A stretch of 64,000 nucleotides of DNA from Epiperipatus broadwayi. Taxonomy: Eukaryota; Onychophora; Udeonychophora; Euonychophora; Peripatidae. Under the pieces are notes generated by a model that saw nothing but the letters and a program-made list of their open reading frames with translations, had not been told where the DNA came from and made no database searches. Position 1 is the stretch's first letter, and each line of letters begins with the position of its first letter. Made by a program: the position numbers and the translations under genes. The stretch spans positions 186,001-250,000 of the forward strand of contig JAQFVV010006733.1 in the NCBI GenBank assembly GCA_028023455.1, in the 5' to 3' direction. This document shows, piece after piece, positions 1 to 12,449 of this stretch.

Positions 1-305
1 TTTCTGTTAAGTGTCCAAGTCTCAGATCCATAAGTAAGAACTGATAAAATATATTTATTAAAGCTTTCTTTTCAAATACATAGACATATTTTCTTTTAAT
101 ATTGTTATTCATATCAAAAGCACTCCAACCTAGTTTAATTCTGTTATTAATGTCCATTGTGTTCCTATTTGTAGTAATAATCTGACCAATTGTTATTTTC
201 TTTACTTTGAAAAACTCCATTAAACATTGTTTTAATCTTTTTAATATTTACTTAAATCTTACTTTTTTATTTTTATCTAATAACTCTTGCAACATTTTTT
301 TGAAG
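1..305 (-). mobile_element. RTE-clade LINE remnant, cut by window edge
   Basis: Read on the minus strand this translates to a decayed stretch of the RTE reverse-transcriptase C-terminal region, including SVLTYGSETWTLNR near the left edge, a hallmark of RTE LINEs. The plus-strand text runs parallel to 25146-25565 of the longer copy in this window (shared wording such as ctcagatccataagtaagaa). The 3' end lies outside the window and the 5' side fades near 305. It has several stops and frameshifts and is not functional. Confidence 0.8.
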
Positions 306-565
306 TTTTAAAATATTCATTTCAACAAAATTTTTTATTAACAATAAATAGTGATTACATCCCTATAAAAGAAAAATAAATAAATAAATTGTACAATAAC
401 ATGCTTATATTAATGTTCTGTTTGCCATCTGGCTAGATTGTGTTATGAGAACACTATTGTTATACACTTATGTGGTTGGGTATAATGAATTTTGTGTAGA
501 ATATGAGAAACTAAGAACTTGTTTAATGGTATTAGTATTTTTAATATAGACATGAATATTTTTTT

Positions 566-1965
566 AAAATTGCCTAATCTAAAATGCTGGGTAAGTGGGA
601 GTTGATAATCAGGAAAAAGATAAGAGCAGTTAAAGACCAGGTGTCATCAAAGTCTTTACTGGAGACAAGGAGCTGGTCATGTTTCTTGATTTTTTTGAGT
701 GTTTGATAAAACAATTGTATGATTTGTGGTGGGGGTAATTCCATGAGAGTTTTGCATCTCACTATCCATATGGCATAAAGGACAAAGGTAGAGAGCCTTA
801 TTATTGCAAAAGTTCCATTATGAATGGCATTTTCAAGTAAGAAAATCATGTCAGATCTTATGTTGGAGTTGATGATGATTATATCTTTAAGTGTTTTAAG
901 TCTTGGGCACCGGTGTATAATATGATCTATGGTTTCATCTTCACAAGAACACAGACCACATATTGGGTCAATGCTAGAAAAACCTCTTCGGTGATAAAGA
1001 AACCAATTTGTGGGAAACACATTAAGATTAATTTTAATGAAGAAGTCAAGGAATTTGGGTTCCAGACTCCATCTTTTGAAGTGTGTAATGAGGCTTTGGT
1101 TGGTTAAATTTAGGCTGGTTTTAATGGGTTGTTAATTATAGTTGATTAGATTGTATGCTTCCCATAAAGTGATTTTTTGGTTAAGATTAGAGGGCATCAT
1201 CGGGTTATAAAGTTGTAGGTGTTCTATTAGCAATGCTATCCATGACCTGGAAAAAGGTGGAGGATGATCAGTTGGTGTAATTTTTTTAATAATGTTGGAA
1301 TATCCACAGGAGAGGATAACATTATGTAGAATGTTGTGGGTTTTTTGAAAATGATTGCCTGTATCGAGTGGAATGATAGTACATTGAACCTGCATGTCGT
1401 TGGATACCTTGCAAGCTAATAGCAACTGTCCTTCCTCTCCAGAGAAGTTTGGTGTATAATCGGTTAATTTTGTTTTGAAACTATTTAAACATTTTTATGA
1501 ATGAAAGATAATATGAGATTTTTGGCATTATGATCATGTTCCATATAATGAGAGGTATACCCTAGAGAGTGAAGTGGTGATGGCTTCAGTTGATTGGAGG
1601 ATTGCATCTTGAATCTCTCTAGCCATTGCAGTTGGAGGTTTGAAAATTGGGAAACCTAGATATCTTTGGGGTTTTGCAGAAAAGGGGGAGTTGATTTGTT
1701 TGCCAGACATTATCTTCCAGATGGAAGATTTGTTGAAATTTATTTGTAGGCCAAGTTTCATTGTTTTCTGTTTAAGATGTTCATGAGATGGGGGAGGTAT
1801 TTAATGGTGGGAAGCATGACCATGATGTCATCTATATATGCAAATACATTGAAATTTTTATTGAGAGAGGGAAGGAATATTCCTGGGAGGTTTTTTTCAA
1901 TATTAAGTGCACAAAATGAAGAAAGAGTGAGAGAAATAATTCATAATTATGATTACCAGAAATGA
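566..1965 (-). mobile_element. Zinc-knuckle LINE fragment, reverse transcriptase to C-terminus
   Basis: This is a 5'-truncated non-LTR retrotransposon on the minus strand. From about 1960 downward one frame reads through a reverse-transcriptase palm segment with the catalytic box AYIDDIMVM (the Y-x-D-D motif) near 1815-1840. The reading then shifts frame at about 1760 and continues as LGLQINFNKSS, the usual segment after the catalytic box. A linker region (1132-1425) and a C-terminal zinc knuckle (574-1020) follow. At least two frame changes and stops break it. The knuckle layout suggests an I/Jockey/R1-like group, but the clade is not certain. It resembles the fragment at 20470-21240. Confidence 0.8.
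574..1020 (-). pseudogene. LINE C-terminal domain with CX2CX8HX4C knuckle
   Basis: This 148-residue open stretch carries CGLCSCEDETIDHIIHRC, a CX2CX8HX4C zinc knuckle as found after the reverse transcriptase in many non-LTR retrotransposons. Upstream in the same element is a segment resembling LEPKFLDFFIKINLNVFPTN, which matches the paralogous piece at 20642-21112 (EAKHIDFIIKFNLRALPMN) residue for residue at many positions. Downstream of the knuckle both copies share an AIR-x3-F-x-LYA stretch. It is the relic tail of an ORF2 protein, not a host gene. The knuckle cysteines and histidine are intact although the element as a whole is broken. Confidence 0.75.
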
Positions 1966-4900
1966 AACTCACATGTGAAATTTCTAATCTTTTTATTTAA
2001 TAATTTTTAAACAGTGGCAAGTCTTTAAATAGGGAGGGGTACTGTATATTAAATTATCTTAAAATATACATACAATTGTTAGCTTGTTAATTAAAATAAA
2101 TAGGTTAAACTAAAAAGATTTTTTTAATTTTAATATGAAATATTCATCACTAATGTATTTTAAAAATAAAATAAAATAATAGAAACTCAAAGAAAATGGG
2201 TTTTTTATTTGCTTTTTCTAATTATCATGTTTTAATTTTTACAAACAGAAGTACTTTGAATCACAATCATATAACTGATAGCTAAATGTTTCTGATTGCC
2301 ACTTTTGGTGCTAAAACATTGCATGATCTTCCAAACAAATAACTATTCCATGACATTCTCAGAGGGGTTCAGAGATATGGTGTAGTGATAGGCTGAGAAC
2401 TAAAAGTTTCTGAAGGGCTTCAATGGGTTACTTCTAATGCTAAAGAGTTACAGAAACTCTCTGACAATTAACCATTTGACTATTTTGCTTTATGATTCAA
2501 AGAGATTAAAAACTAGTCCATCAAACACAAAGTTATGAATTCATTTAAAAGTAATGAGAAAAAAATTCTGAAGTTATTAAAAACAAATATGCCGTGCGTG
2601 CTTTAAACAAACTACTTCAAATAACTTTAACAATCCAACTAATAAATTTACCTGTTAAACATTCAAATTACTTTCAAATTCTGCCAATCATTCTGCAGGA
2701 CAATTGTTTCTGAGCCTATAATACCCATCTTCAGTTGTCTAGAAGTATTAACTTCTATGTTATAATACTAACCATACGTCCTTATATATACCAAACCAAA
2801 GACTGATTAGATTTTAAAGTATGAATAAATCATAATTTTTCATCTTTAAACATCACCTTTAAAAATCGAAAATTAATATTTTACTTTAAATTAAATATAC
2901 ATACTATTAACCTGGAATTTAAACAAACTATTCTGAATAAACTGTTATATAAAACTTTCAAATTACTATTTTTTCCCCCATATACAATAATTTGAAAGTT
3001 TGATTTAATAGGCAAATTTGTTAACTGGATTGGTTAAACACATTTGGAGTGTTTATGTGTCTGTACGTATGTTACATTTAGATGAAGTAACTTTTTCAAG
3101 TTTATGAATAAACTTCTTGTGATTATAAATAAATTTTTATGACAGCAGGAAACAGTTATGCTATTAATAACAATAATTGAGTTATAATGCCTAATCATAG
3201 TATGTTATTATTTAACTATCTCTGCTTATTTTTCGACAGAAGTTTATAATACCTTAAACAGAATCATTGTAATAATATTAAGAATATTTTATTTGTTTAC
3301 ATACATAAAAAAAAATCCTATTTCCATCCATGAAAGAAACTAAAGATTTAAATCATACTCATTCATCACGCTTAAATGAATATGGCTGACTTTAGAATAA
3401 ATAAAAAAGCAAAAAGTTAAAAATGAATCTAAAGTGATTCAATATTAATTAAATTGCTTTATGCAAGATTATTACCAAAAATTTCTATCTTCATCACAAA
3501 ATTTTTTCTTTCTCTGCCACAATTGCTTTTTCAATGTTGCAATAACTGATTCTATATATACTCATATACAAATGCTTACAAAAAAAAAATGTTATACCCA
3601 TAAGGAATGTAAATATGGTTGCAGAAACACCCAATTCTATTGCCATAATTAGTGTAGAGTGATTGGGTGAAAGTTTTGTGATGATATCAACATAAATGAG
3701 AAAGAAAATAAGGTAATAAAAATTAAAAGAAATAGAGAAAGATCAGAGAGAGATATGTCATAAAAGACTGCAAAGCATGTTTGGTTGGTCACTACTCATT
3801 ATCTATTCATTGTTAACCATTATAGCCAAAGGTTATTTTTCTATTCATCTGACAAAATAAATATACAAATTTTCTTCTCAATATGCAACATAAAATGCTT
3901 ATTTCCTAAGTAGTAACTATATTAAGCTTTAAGTTGTTTTAAAGTATTTAATTTGATTAACTTAAAATAGCTAATATCTATAATAAAAATAAGATAACTT
4001 TGAGATAGATATATCTTTTGGCTAAAAATTTATATTACAGCAAGTAATAGAATTTCTATAGGAATTCTGATGCATATATCTGTTACTACAGCTCCTAACT
4101 TAATCAATGTTCAAATAGTACTGAAACTTAAGCTAGATAAGGTATGAACACTTCAAGTTCTCTAAATTGAGCACAATATTGTTTAATGTTAAAAATCCTC
4201 ATAGTGTAACATAATGCATTTATCTGCAATATTTATAACCTGAATTCAAATTTAGACTAAGTAAACTTGAAAAATTGTGCATTTTTAAAAATCAGGACAG
4301 CCTTTCATTTCAAATTGGTTGGTAAATGGGTATTACCTATTCTTAGCTAGAAGGTAAACCAAGAATGAAAAAAATATATCACTTAGCAATTAGTTTTACT
4401 TTTTTTGCTATATATATAAAATTGAAAATCGTCTCAAAATATTACTCCCATTTTAAAGAAATAAAGACATTAGAAAATGATAAATGATCTCAAGATGTAT
4501 ATCTGCTGAAACATATATTGTTACATAAGAATTATTCAAAGCTGAAGATGAACTCTGAATTAATATGAAAGTGTGCTAAAATACAGCTGGTGACATTTAG
4601 AGAACGTAAAAACATCCTATAAGTTTTGTAAAGATATTTATGCTAATGAAATACTAATTTATAAATTGATCGTGTAAATGAAAAAGAAATACAATGAGCA
4701 TACAATAATACTTAATGATTGGTAACACTAGGCTGTATCCTCTTAAAACAATTTATTATAGCATTTCAGTTTTAGAGCTACATCATAAACTTTGATGAAA
4801 CTTTAATACCCTTAAAATCAAAAATGATGACACATATATGAACATGGGATTCCGGAATCAATCAATGGAATTACTTTTCAAAATATAAACTGACATAGTT

Positions 4901-6854
4901 TAACACAGTTTATTAAACATACTGACAGACATAATATGTTAGTAGCATAATTTTCGTTAGATCTAATGACTTGTATAAAATGGGGACGGGAGAAAGGATT
5001 AAATTTATAAAATCATGCAAACAACTTATAAAATGAATTGACTTCATTTTCTCTTTTTAAAAAAATTAAAGATAAGGCTGTAGTAAAATAAGTAATCCTT
5101 TAACTGAAAATTGAGCATTTTCAATAGACATGACATCATGATAATAGATATATCGCATGACAAAACTAAACAATGAATATAATTACAAATTATGACCAAC
5201 TAATATATATAATACTAGTCGTAATAACAGCATTAGATCCTGAACATTAGTCAGTGTTTATTTTCAAATATTTCTTAAATAACAGATATAAATCTAGCTT
5301 CTTTACTTTATAAAGTAAGGTTTTTAACCATTTAATTTAGTTATGAATAATTTGACATGTATTGCAAGCTACATAAGTCAGGCAAATAATTGTATTTAAC
5401 ATGCCATCAGTATTTCATTGCGATGTGTTGGTGCATCCACATGCTATGATCATGATCTAGAATTCAAATGTAAACCAGATAAATCTTGAAATTGTTTTTT
5501 TATTTCCAATTAAACTTGTTTTTTTGTTTTTTTTGCAATTTGTCAGCTTAAAGCCAACCTATGTTGGTCAACAAATGAGTATTCAATTACTTTTCGCAGA
5601 CGATAAAATCAAAGACAAAAAAACATTCAAATTCTTCTCAGTGAGTGGAAAGTCTGGTAATTTTTCCCTCATAAGTTAAGAAGAATTGGTAGGAGGATGG
5701 CAATAGGAGAAGCCATTTTACTATTATAAGTGTAAGTGGTTAAATATAAATTAAAACACCAATCTAAAAAAAAAAACCCATTTAATCCTTGTCATAATCT
5801 CCATGACATGAATAATTCAAAATCAGCAGCAGGTTTTTTTAACTAGTCATTAATATACTCTTTCTCAATTTTTTGAAGTCATCAGATCTGATTTCTTTTT
5901 GAACATATTTACATGAAGGCCTTTTGTCCATAAAAATGCACAATAATACATTACTCTTTGATACTGCTTGAATATGATCCCCCAGTTAAATTAATAAAAC
6001 CAGCTGCTGAATATATGATCAAGCTGTCATCTATCAATTTTCTTTCCATTAGTTGCAATTTTTTACTTTCATTTATAATCTACTCAGCAACTGTTCCTAT
6101 CCCTTAAATGTATAACTGGCCATTCAAAATATTTAGTCAAAGGTATCAAACTTACAAATAGTTATCTAATTATTTTAATGTTATTGTTGTCAAATTACAT
6201 AAAATGCATAAACATTATAAATTAAAGATTTGTATTGGACACAAATACATTTATAGCTAGATATGTAAGTCATTAACTTGGAAAATTCTTGAATGGTACA
6301 GAAATATGGATGATCAACAAATACAAAAGTGATTTTCTTTAAAAATAGTGAATAAGAAAGAAAAGAGAAAATTAATTAAAATATCAAATTAAAAATAATA
6401 AAAGGTTTCAAAGAGAATAAAGTGAAGTTATTTTTAAAAATAAGAACAGAAATTGATAACTAAAATTTTGAAAAACTGAAAAGAAATGAATAACAAAGAG
6501 AGATAATCAACATGAAATAGAAATTATTTTTACTCAAACTATCCACACCCAAATACTTTTTTGCTTAAATTTGAATCTATTATTTTCTTAAGCATTGAGT
6601 TCTCATGAGACTTGTCATCATGCAACAAACTCAAAACATTTACTTCTTTCCATGATTATCCTCCTCACCAATATTCTCATTTCTTTTTCTATTGCATTAC
6701 ATAATTTTATTTTAGATTTTGTTTTAATAGACTGCATCATCAATATCAATTGGTCAGTCAATATAGACAATATATACAGTTTAAATTTTCATTACCAAAA
6801 TTAAGAAAATTATATAATAAAAATACTGACTATGGATTGAAAAATGTATCTATC
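1966..6854. other. A+T-rich noncoding DNA, no gene seen
   Basis: I see no exon-like ORF, RNA gene or element end here. The stretch is A+T-rich with short poly(A)/poly(T) runs; the small ORFs at 3461 and 6595 are low complexity and lack any family signature. Confidence 0.6.
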
Positions 6855-6871
6855 TATATAAATTGATATGA

Positions 6872-7450
6872 CTGAAATACAGGCTTATTATACCTGCATC
6901 AAAATATGTAATATATAGGGTATATTAGCACAGACTTTCACATGACCCACCACTCTATCTCAAAACACTGATATTCTTGAACACATATATGTTGAAAAGA
7001 TAATTTCATGCTAAACCAGCAATCATCAGTTGGTCCAAATTACTATTTCTACACATATATTTTATAAGTGCTCAGATATATATTAAGATAGCCAATATTC
7101 ATACCTTAATGGACAGGCTTCAATCCACTCCACACTCCAACTCTTCAATTGAAAATCTGAAGATGGAATGCTCAAACGCCACTGTGAGGCCGAGATTCTC
7201 ATTACACCAATGTTGACCTAAAGTCAATCTCTCATGCATAGGACATAATCCATTTAATATATGTACAAGCAATGGGCAGATATCTCTACTATGTAATAAC
7301 TGAAATACAGGCTTATTATATTAGTATAAAATACGTACATTGGTGATTATTTATCTTTTCGACATATATGTGTTTAAGAGTATCAGTGTTATGAGATAGA
7401 GTGGAGAGTGGTGGGTCATATGAAAGTCTGTGCTCATATGCCCTATATAT
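6872..7450. mobile_element. Family E repeat, composite copy with inverted head and 17-bp TSD
   Basis: The insertion is bounded by an exact 17-bp direct repeat, tatataaattgatatga, at 6855-6871 and 7451-7467. Inside, left to right, are a short copy of the family's tail (gaaatacaggcttattata), a nearly complete family E unit starting at about 6915 (agcacagactttcacatgac), its tail again near 7300, and then an inverted copy of the head (about 7340-7450, ending gaaagtctgtgctcatatgcc). The head and inverted head form an imperfect inverted repeat of about 100 bp. The family recurs at 46368-46840. The long TSD argues for insertion by target-primed reverse transcription rather than a cut-and-paste transposase. 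No coding capacity is seen. Confidence 0.75.
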
Positions 7451-7536
7451 TATATAAATTGATATGAAAACTTACAAATATTAATTATATTTATTATAAG
7501 TGACTTCTTTTAATTACCTATATATTGTTTTTTTTT

Positions 7537-7785
7537 TCTTTTTGGAGTTGGGCTGGACGTATTGCTAGAAGAGATGATAATAGATGGACAATTGAAATCT
7601 TAAACTGGGTCCCAAGAGAATGTAAAAGACCCAGAAAGAGACCACATGTGAGATGGATGGATGAATTAAGAAAATGTGCAGGGGACATGTGGAGAAGAGA
7701 AGCTAAAGATCGGAAATGGTTTGAACTTGGAGAGACCATTATGCAGTGGATTGATAATGGTTGATGATAATGATGATAGTTTTTT
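7537..7785 (+). mobile_element. RTE LINE 3' end, 5'-truncated
   Basis: One frame reads SWAGRIARRDDNRWTIEIL and later KRPHVRWMDELRK, ending QWIDNG and a stop at about 7764. This is the conserved RTE C-terminus. After the stop comes a short tgatgataatgatgata tail, the microsatellite-like 3' end typical of RTE elements. It is the best-preserved RTE 3' end in the window: the last ~75 codons are open. The fragment begins abruptly after a T-rich run. Confidence 0.88.
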
Positions 7786-8074
7786 AATTCAAAATGACAA
7801 TCTTATCAGGAAATGAAAAATTATTATAATAAATTCCAATTAAATTATTTGTAACATTAAAAAAGATTCAAAAATAAAATAAAGTAAAATTATATACATA
7901 GATTTATAAAAATAAAATCAATGTTTCTGTGAAATTATGAATTAAAAGGTAAGTTTATTTGATGAATTTTCAAAAACTTTCTCTATTTAAATAAATAAAT
8001 TGTATTTTATAAAGTTGTTTGTAGTATATGTTTTTGGAATATGTTATTATTTATAGTTTTATATGTTTCAAAAG
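7786..8074. other. A+T-rich spacer
   Basis: Nothing recognisable between the RTE tail and the family P insertion. Confidence 0.5.
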
Positions 8075-8091
8075 TAGATTTGAAAGATTTT

Positions 8092-8828
8092 CATAGAAGA
8101 AAAACTCTCCATACAGTAGCATCACTCAGTGCAAGCCATCAATGGATGCAGGAAGATTTTTGCATAATCCCTATTCAGTGCCTACTCATCTAATATCCTC
8201 ACTGATGAACAGGCTAGAAACTAGTCTGGGGATACTGGATGAAAAGGTACTGGATAGGGATTTAATGCACAACCTTTCTGCATCCATTGATTACTCTGGC
8301 TTGCACTGAATAATGCTATGGTATGGAGAGCTTTGTCTCTGTGAAAAACAGCTTGTGTAAACATAAAAAATGGTGATCGTATAATGCTTGATGGTTTAAT
8401 ACCAATCCTGCCCAACTGGGCTATTAAAAAACCAAAGACACCAAAAAGTATGGATGCTGAACTGAATTCAGATCTATACAACTATGCAGGCTAATGGGCT
8501 TAGCCTGAAAACATTAGTGTTTTCATTTTGGACTCAAAGCTTTATAGTTAGCTAAAAAGTAAACACTGGCTGCTGGAAGGTTGTATTATATCCCAAGATC
8601 TAGTTGCAGTGCTCTCAGTACTAAAGACTCCTCATTGGTGGAAGTCACAAGCTAGAAACTGGTCTAGGGATATTGGATGAATGGTCACATGATAGGAATT
8701 TTATGTACAAACCTTCTTGCATCAATTGATTACTCTGTCTTGCAATGAATGTTGCTACTGTATGTAGAGTTTTGCCTCTGTGAAAAACAGCTTGTGTAAA
8801 CAAAGAATAGTGATCATGTGATGTTTGA
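8092..8828. mobile_element. Family P foldback repeat, copy 1, 17-bp TSD
   Basis: An exact 17-bp direct repeat, tagatttgaaagatttt, flanks the insertion (8075-8091 and 8829-8845). The left part (about 8100-8219) is the family's 'a' segment in plus orientation (aaactctccatacagtag). It is followed directly by 'a' inverted (8221-8400), segment 'b' inverted (8400-8640) and a second inverted 'a' (8645-8828). The order read on the minus strand is a-b-a followed by an inverted, truncated a. The ORFs at 8221-8481 and 8645-8857 are readings of 'a' and have no known protein family. The same architecture recurs near 16.5, 23.6 and 51 kb. Confidence 0.8.
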
Positions 8829-8994
8829 TAGATTTGAAAGATTTTTGTAACATACACCTTGGAAAAGAATTATATTAAATAATCAAAATGTTGGTGGACT
8901 TAAAAGTAAAATGTAACATATTTTGATCATATTGAATAAAATTATTTATAGTATAGTTCAATAAACAAGTTTGAAAAGTATTTTCTTTTTAATA

Positions 8995-9805
8995 TACACT
9001 AGAACTGCTAACCAGGCTGTATCTGACTATACAACTTTAATTATATACTATCCAAAGAAAATGTAAACAAACAGAAATAAAAATAATTAAACAAAAAAAA
9101 ACAACATTAAAATTCACAAATTTTATGATATTCTGTAGTCATTTTTTATGCCCTGGGTGCCATGTGTGATTATATATACATTGATAGAATTTCTTTGGTT
9201 TGTGTTGAAAGCACATAAAATTTATTTTTCCTTTATTAACCTTTCCAAATTTGATGTGCTATATGTTTGCACTATAAATTATTTTCTGAGCATAATCCCA
9301 AAAGTTTTTAGAACATACTAAAATTTGAAACCATGTTAAAAACATCAAAATAATTAGATTCTAAATTCTTGATAAAAAGAACATTATATTTCTGTAAGAG
9401 AAAAAAAGTTACTGGGGAAAAAAATTGCTTATTTCAGACATTTCACTATTTATTTTAAAAATAATAATATAGTTTTCTTTCTTACTCTTATTAGTTCAGT
9501 GCATGCATGAGTGAACACAGTGAAATATATAAAAATGTCTTCTTAATTTATTATTAATAACTTTATTATTTTTAAAATTTTGTTTATACTATAATCTTGA
9601 TTTATATTGCTACTATACATATAAAAAGATGTCCATGTTATATATATGTGTTGAAAAGTACAATATACTTGCAGTTGAATAAACAATAGGTATTCTAATC
9701 TAATCACTGTCAATAAGATGTGAGTTATTATATACTAAATACATTAAATGCAGAAGGGGGAAACAAAATAAAAGTATAGATTATGACTCCACTGTATTAA
9801 TAACT
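8995..9805. repeat. Old dispersed repeat D, copy 1
   Basis: This stretch runs collinearly with 42405-43335. Shared islands in the same order include aggctgt, aacaacattaaaatt/aataacattaaaattt, tgttgaaag, ttcctttattaacctttc/ttcctttattattctttc, ttttctgagcataat/ttttctaagcataatg, ttatatatatgtgttgaaaagta/tatatatgcatgttgaaaagta, and a shared end near 9790. The copies are highly diverged with many gaps. No coding potential or terminal repeats are evident, so it is an old non-autonomous element or a duplicated segment. Confidence 0.6.
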
Positions 9806-12024
9806 ATATCATATTCTTTTTGTTTAAATAACCCAATAGAAAAATATCTCAATCTGTTGACATGGCAACTCTACATTTAGGCTATAAGTTCATTTATTAT
9901 CTAATTGCAGTATTGCCTTTATAACAAATTGCTGACATTCTATTGATGTATTTAGGCATAAGGGCTATGGTAACATTATTTTCATACAATAATCAGCTAG
10001 TTGTTGGTATTTATCATTTAATGAATTAATATAAATAAATTGTTTTTAATTTATTCCTAACATTAAACATGTCATGCATATATCCAAAGAAGCCACATAT
10101 GATCTGCAGGTATCAGGTTGTCCACCTTCTAGTTTAAATATTGATTCCATTGCATCACTTCAGTGAGTATAATACATATGTAGAGATAGTATGTGTTTTT
10201 ATACTAACCACAGTAAGATTAAATATTTTTGTGTGTATGAATTTTACTTATTTATGACTGTAATTTTAAATAAATGTTAAAACATTTAAAACAGAAAAGA
10301 CATACATTAGTTTAAAATGTCTTTTATTCAAGTGTTTTCCATAATCATAATCATAGCTGACTGTTAAAAATAAATAAAGGGAACTAAAAAAAAGTGCAGT
10401 AATTCTATTTTAATATTTTTTTTCTGTTCTGCATGTTATAGCAGAGATTAAAGACTGGATCCATAAGCAGCAACTCAATTGTCATTTCTGGCTCCAAATT
10501 TAATGTGAACTTCAAGAACAAATCATTTGAATATTTTTAGTTAAATGATTAATACAGCATAATTTGCATTAAGTCTGCACTGATATAACAAATAAAACTA
10601 AACACAGAGTAAGGATGTTTGTTTTTATTATTTTGCAACTAACTGCCAGAACAGAAAGTCAGGTGACCATTTCTCACACTCTGCATGCATTTCACAATAT
10701 GGGCATGGAGATTCAGACATGAAGAGTAAAGTTTGTTCATAAAATGCATGCATAGATGGAGAGTGGTCTGAGCTTTTAAGCTAATGAATGGATGCAATAT
10801 AAATAAATTGTGGAGTTGAGATCAGGAGTGCATTGATTAAAAAAGGAAACAACAGTGTAAGGATGTACATTATTTTTGGTATTTTAAAAATAGATATTTG
10901 ATGGAGTTTGATATTCATTAGCTTTGCTATTTGATTCAGTTTAATTTTACAGTTGAAAGAGTCAACTTTGTTGGCCCTTTTAAGGAATTCTTTTCAAAAA
11001 CAATTTAAGGAGTTTAAATTGTCTCATCAAATATTTTGAGTCTATTTTTGTATTTAGCTTTGGTGATTGTGATTGGTCAATTGCTCTCTCAGAATCACTG
11101 AATTACCATATAATTTGGAAAGAGAATTCACTTTTTCTAGTACTTTACTTAAAAACCTGGTAAAAAGAATATTTTTTCAACACTTCTTTATCCTGTAGCA
11201 AATGTGCTATAAACCATGTATATTATTTACAACTTATCTGTTTCTTTAGAAGAGGCTCAAATAGCTTTTCTGATGCAACAATGTTGTAATGGACTCATTA
11301 AAACTTAGGATGTAGACCTTAATATTAAGAAAGTAAAATAAATGGTATTGGAGAAGTATTAATGATGATTATAGTATTATCTCCTGGTCACATAATACCT
11401 TATTGTTTAATTATTTTTTCTCCTTTAGACAGAGAACATGTTATACATGTATGGTTACAAAAATCCTTAGGAGTAAAAGGAAGTTGGTAACCAAAGAGAT
11501 TCCAAAGCTAATCAAAAACATTATTAAAATAATAGATATCAAACAAATAAAATGTTTAATTGAATTCTTGTTTGAGACGGCATATAATGTTCTTCAATCC
11601 AGTCTATAACTCTATTATCATGCTGTGCCACATAGAGCCATTAGGCAAACACAAAAGTTGAAAAGAGATTTAAAAAAATGAAAAAAATATTAAATAAACT
11701 TAATTTGTGATATTCATTGAGGAGAGATGAAATTTGCATTATCATTCAAAATTTTTTATTACAGAAATAGGTACTAATAAATAATGCTAGAATAGTAGTG
11801 AAAGCAGAAGTGCTTTTGCTAATAATAAGTTGACCCCCCCCCCCAACAAGATTGTGTTAGTCTTAATATTTCTAGCCAAAGGGAAAAAAAGATACTAAAA
11901 TATATAGTTACTGTTACCCTATAGTATATAATTATATGAGTAGATTGGTTTGGATTCCAAATCTTGTTTTCTAAAAAAATAAAGGTGTTTTTTTCAGATG
12001 CATAATTGTGTTGATTCCAGTTTT
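9806..12024. other. A+T-rich noncoding DNA, no gene seen
   Basis: No family signature. A weak direct similarity (gtaaggatgt followed by T-rich text) occurs at about 10610 and 10858, and a C10 run sits at about 11836. The 68-codon ORF at 11403 has no recognisable content. Confidence 0.5.
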
Positions 12025-12039
12025 AAATCCCAAGTTTCC

Positions 12040-12144
12040 TGTCAAGCATTGGTAGTCAAGAAGTCAGCGATAGCTGCATTACAAACAATTATCCTGGGTT
12101 AGTGGGTTCACTTCCTGGCTGATGCTATGACACATGAGAAAAAA
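12040..12144 (+). mobile_element. tRNA-derived SINE, older copy
   Basis: The element starts gtcaagcattgg, carries a decayed tRNA-like body (box B reads gggttcacttcc) and ends gatgctatgacacatgag plus an A-run. Flanking repeats aaatcccaagtttcc (12025-12039) and aaatcccaagtctcc (12145-12159) are a 15-bp TSD with one mismatch. CpG sites kept in younger copies are TpG or CpA here, so it is an older member of the subfamily at 32963-33062. Confidence 0.85.
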
Positions 12145-12449
12145 AAATCCCAAGTCTCCATTAATAGGCAAAAGATAGAAAATAGTTTGTGGTTAGAGAT
12201 TTAAATGCCTTATGAGATGGTAAACACTGATTACTCAAGTTTACTATAAATAATAGTAGAGTAGAAAAAGTAAAACTATTCTTATTAAGAAAATTTAATT
12301 TTTTTTTTAACTTGCTTACTCAATTTTGTGACAGAAGCAGCAATGAGAAAAACTTTAGATAGTTTTCAGGGTGGATTTTGTATCAGAGGAAGATGATTGT
12401 AATTTGCAATATACAGATATGTAGTTCTAATTGCAACTGCAGAGCAGGA
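12145..12449. other. A+T-rich spacer
   Basis: Short noncoding stretch between SINE and LINE fragment; nothing recognised. Confidence 0.5.

Noticed and set aside
7518-7739. Minus-strand ORF of 73 aa
   Set aside because: It is the shadow of the RTE C-terminal coding sequence on the plus strand.
10604-10888. Possible ~250-bp insertion bounded by gtaaggatgt repeats
   Set aside because: The two flanks agree over only about 10 bp followed by T-rich sequence; the interior has no repeat signature.
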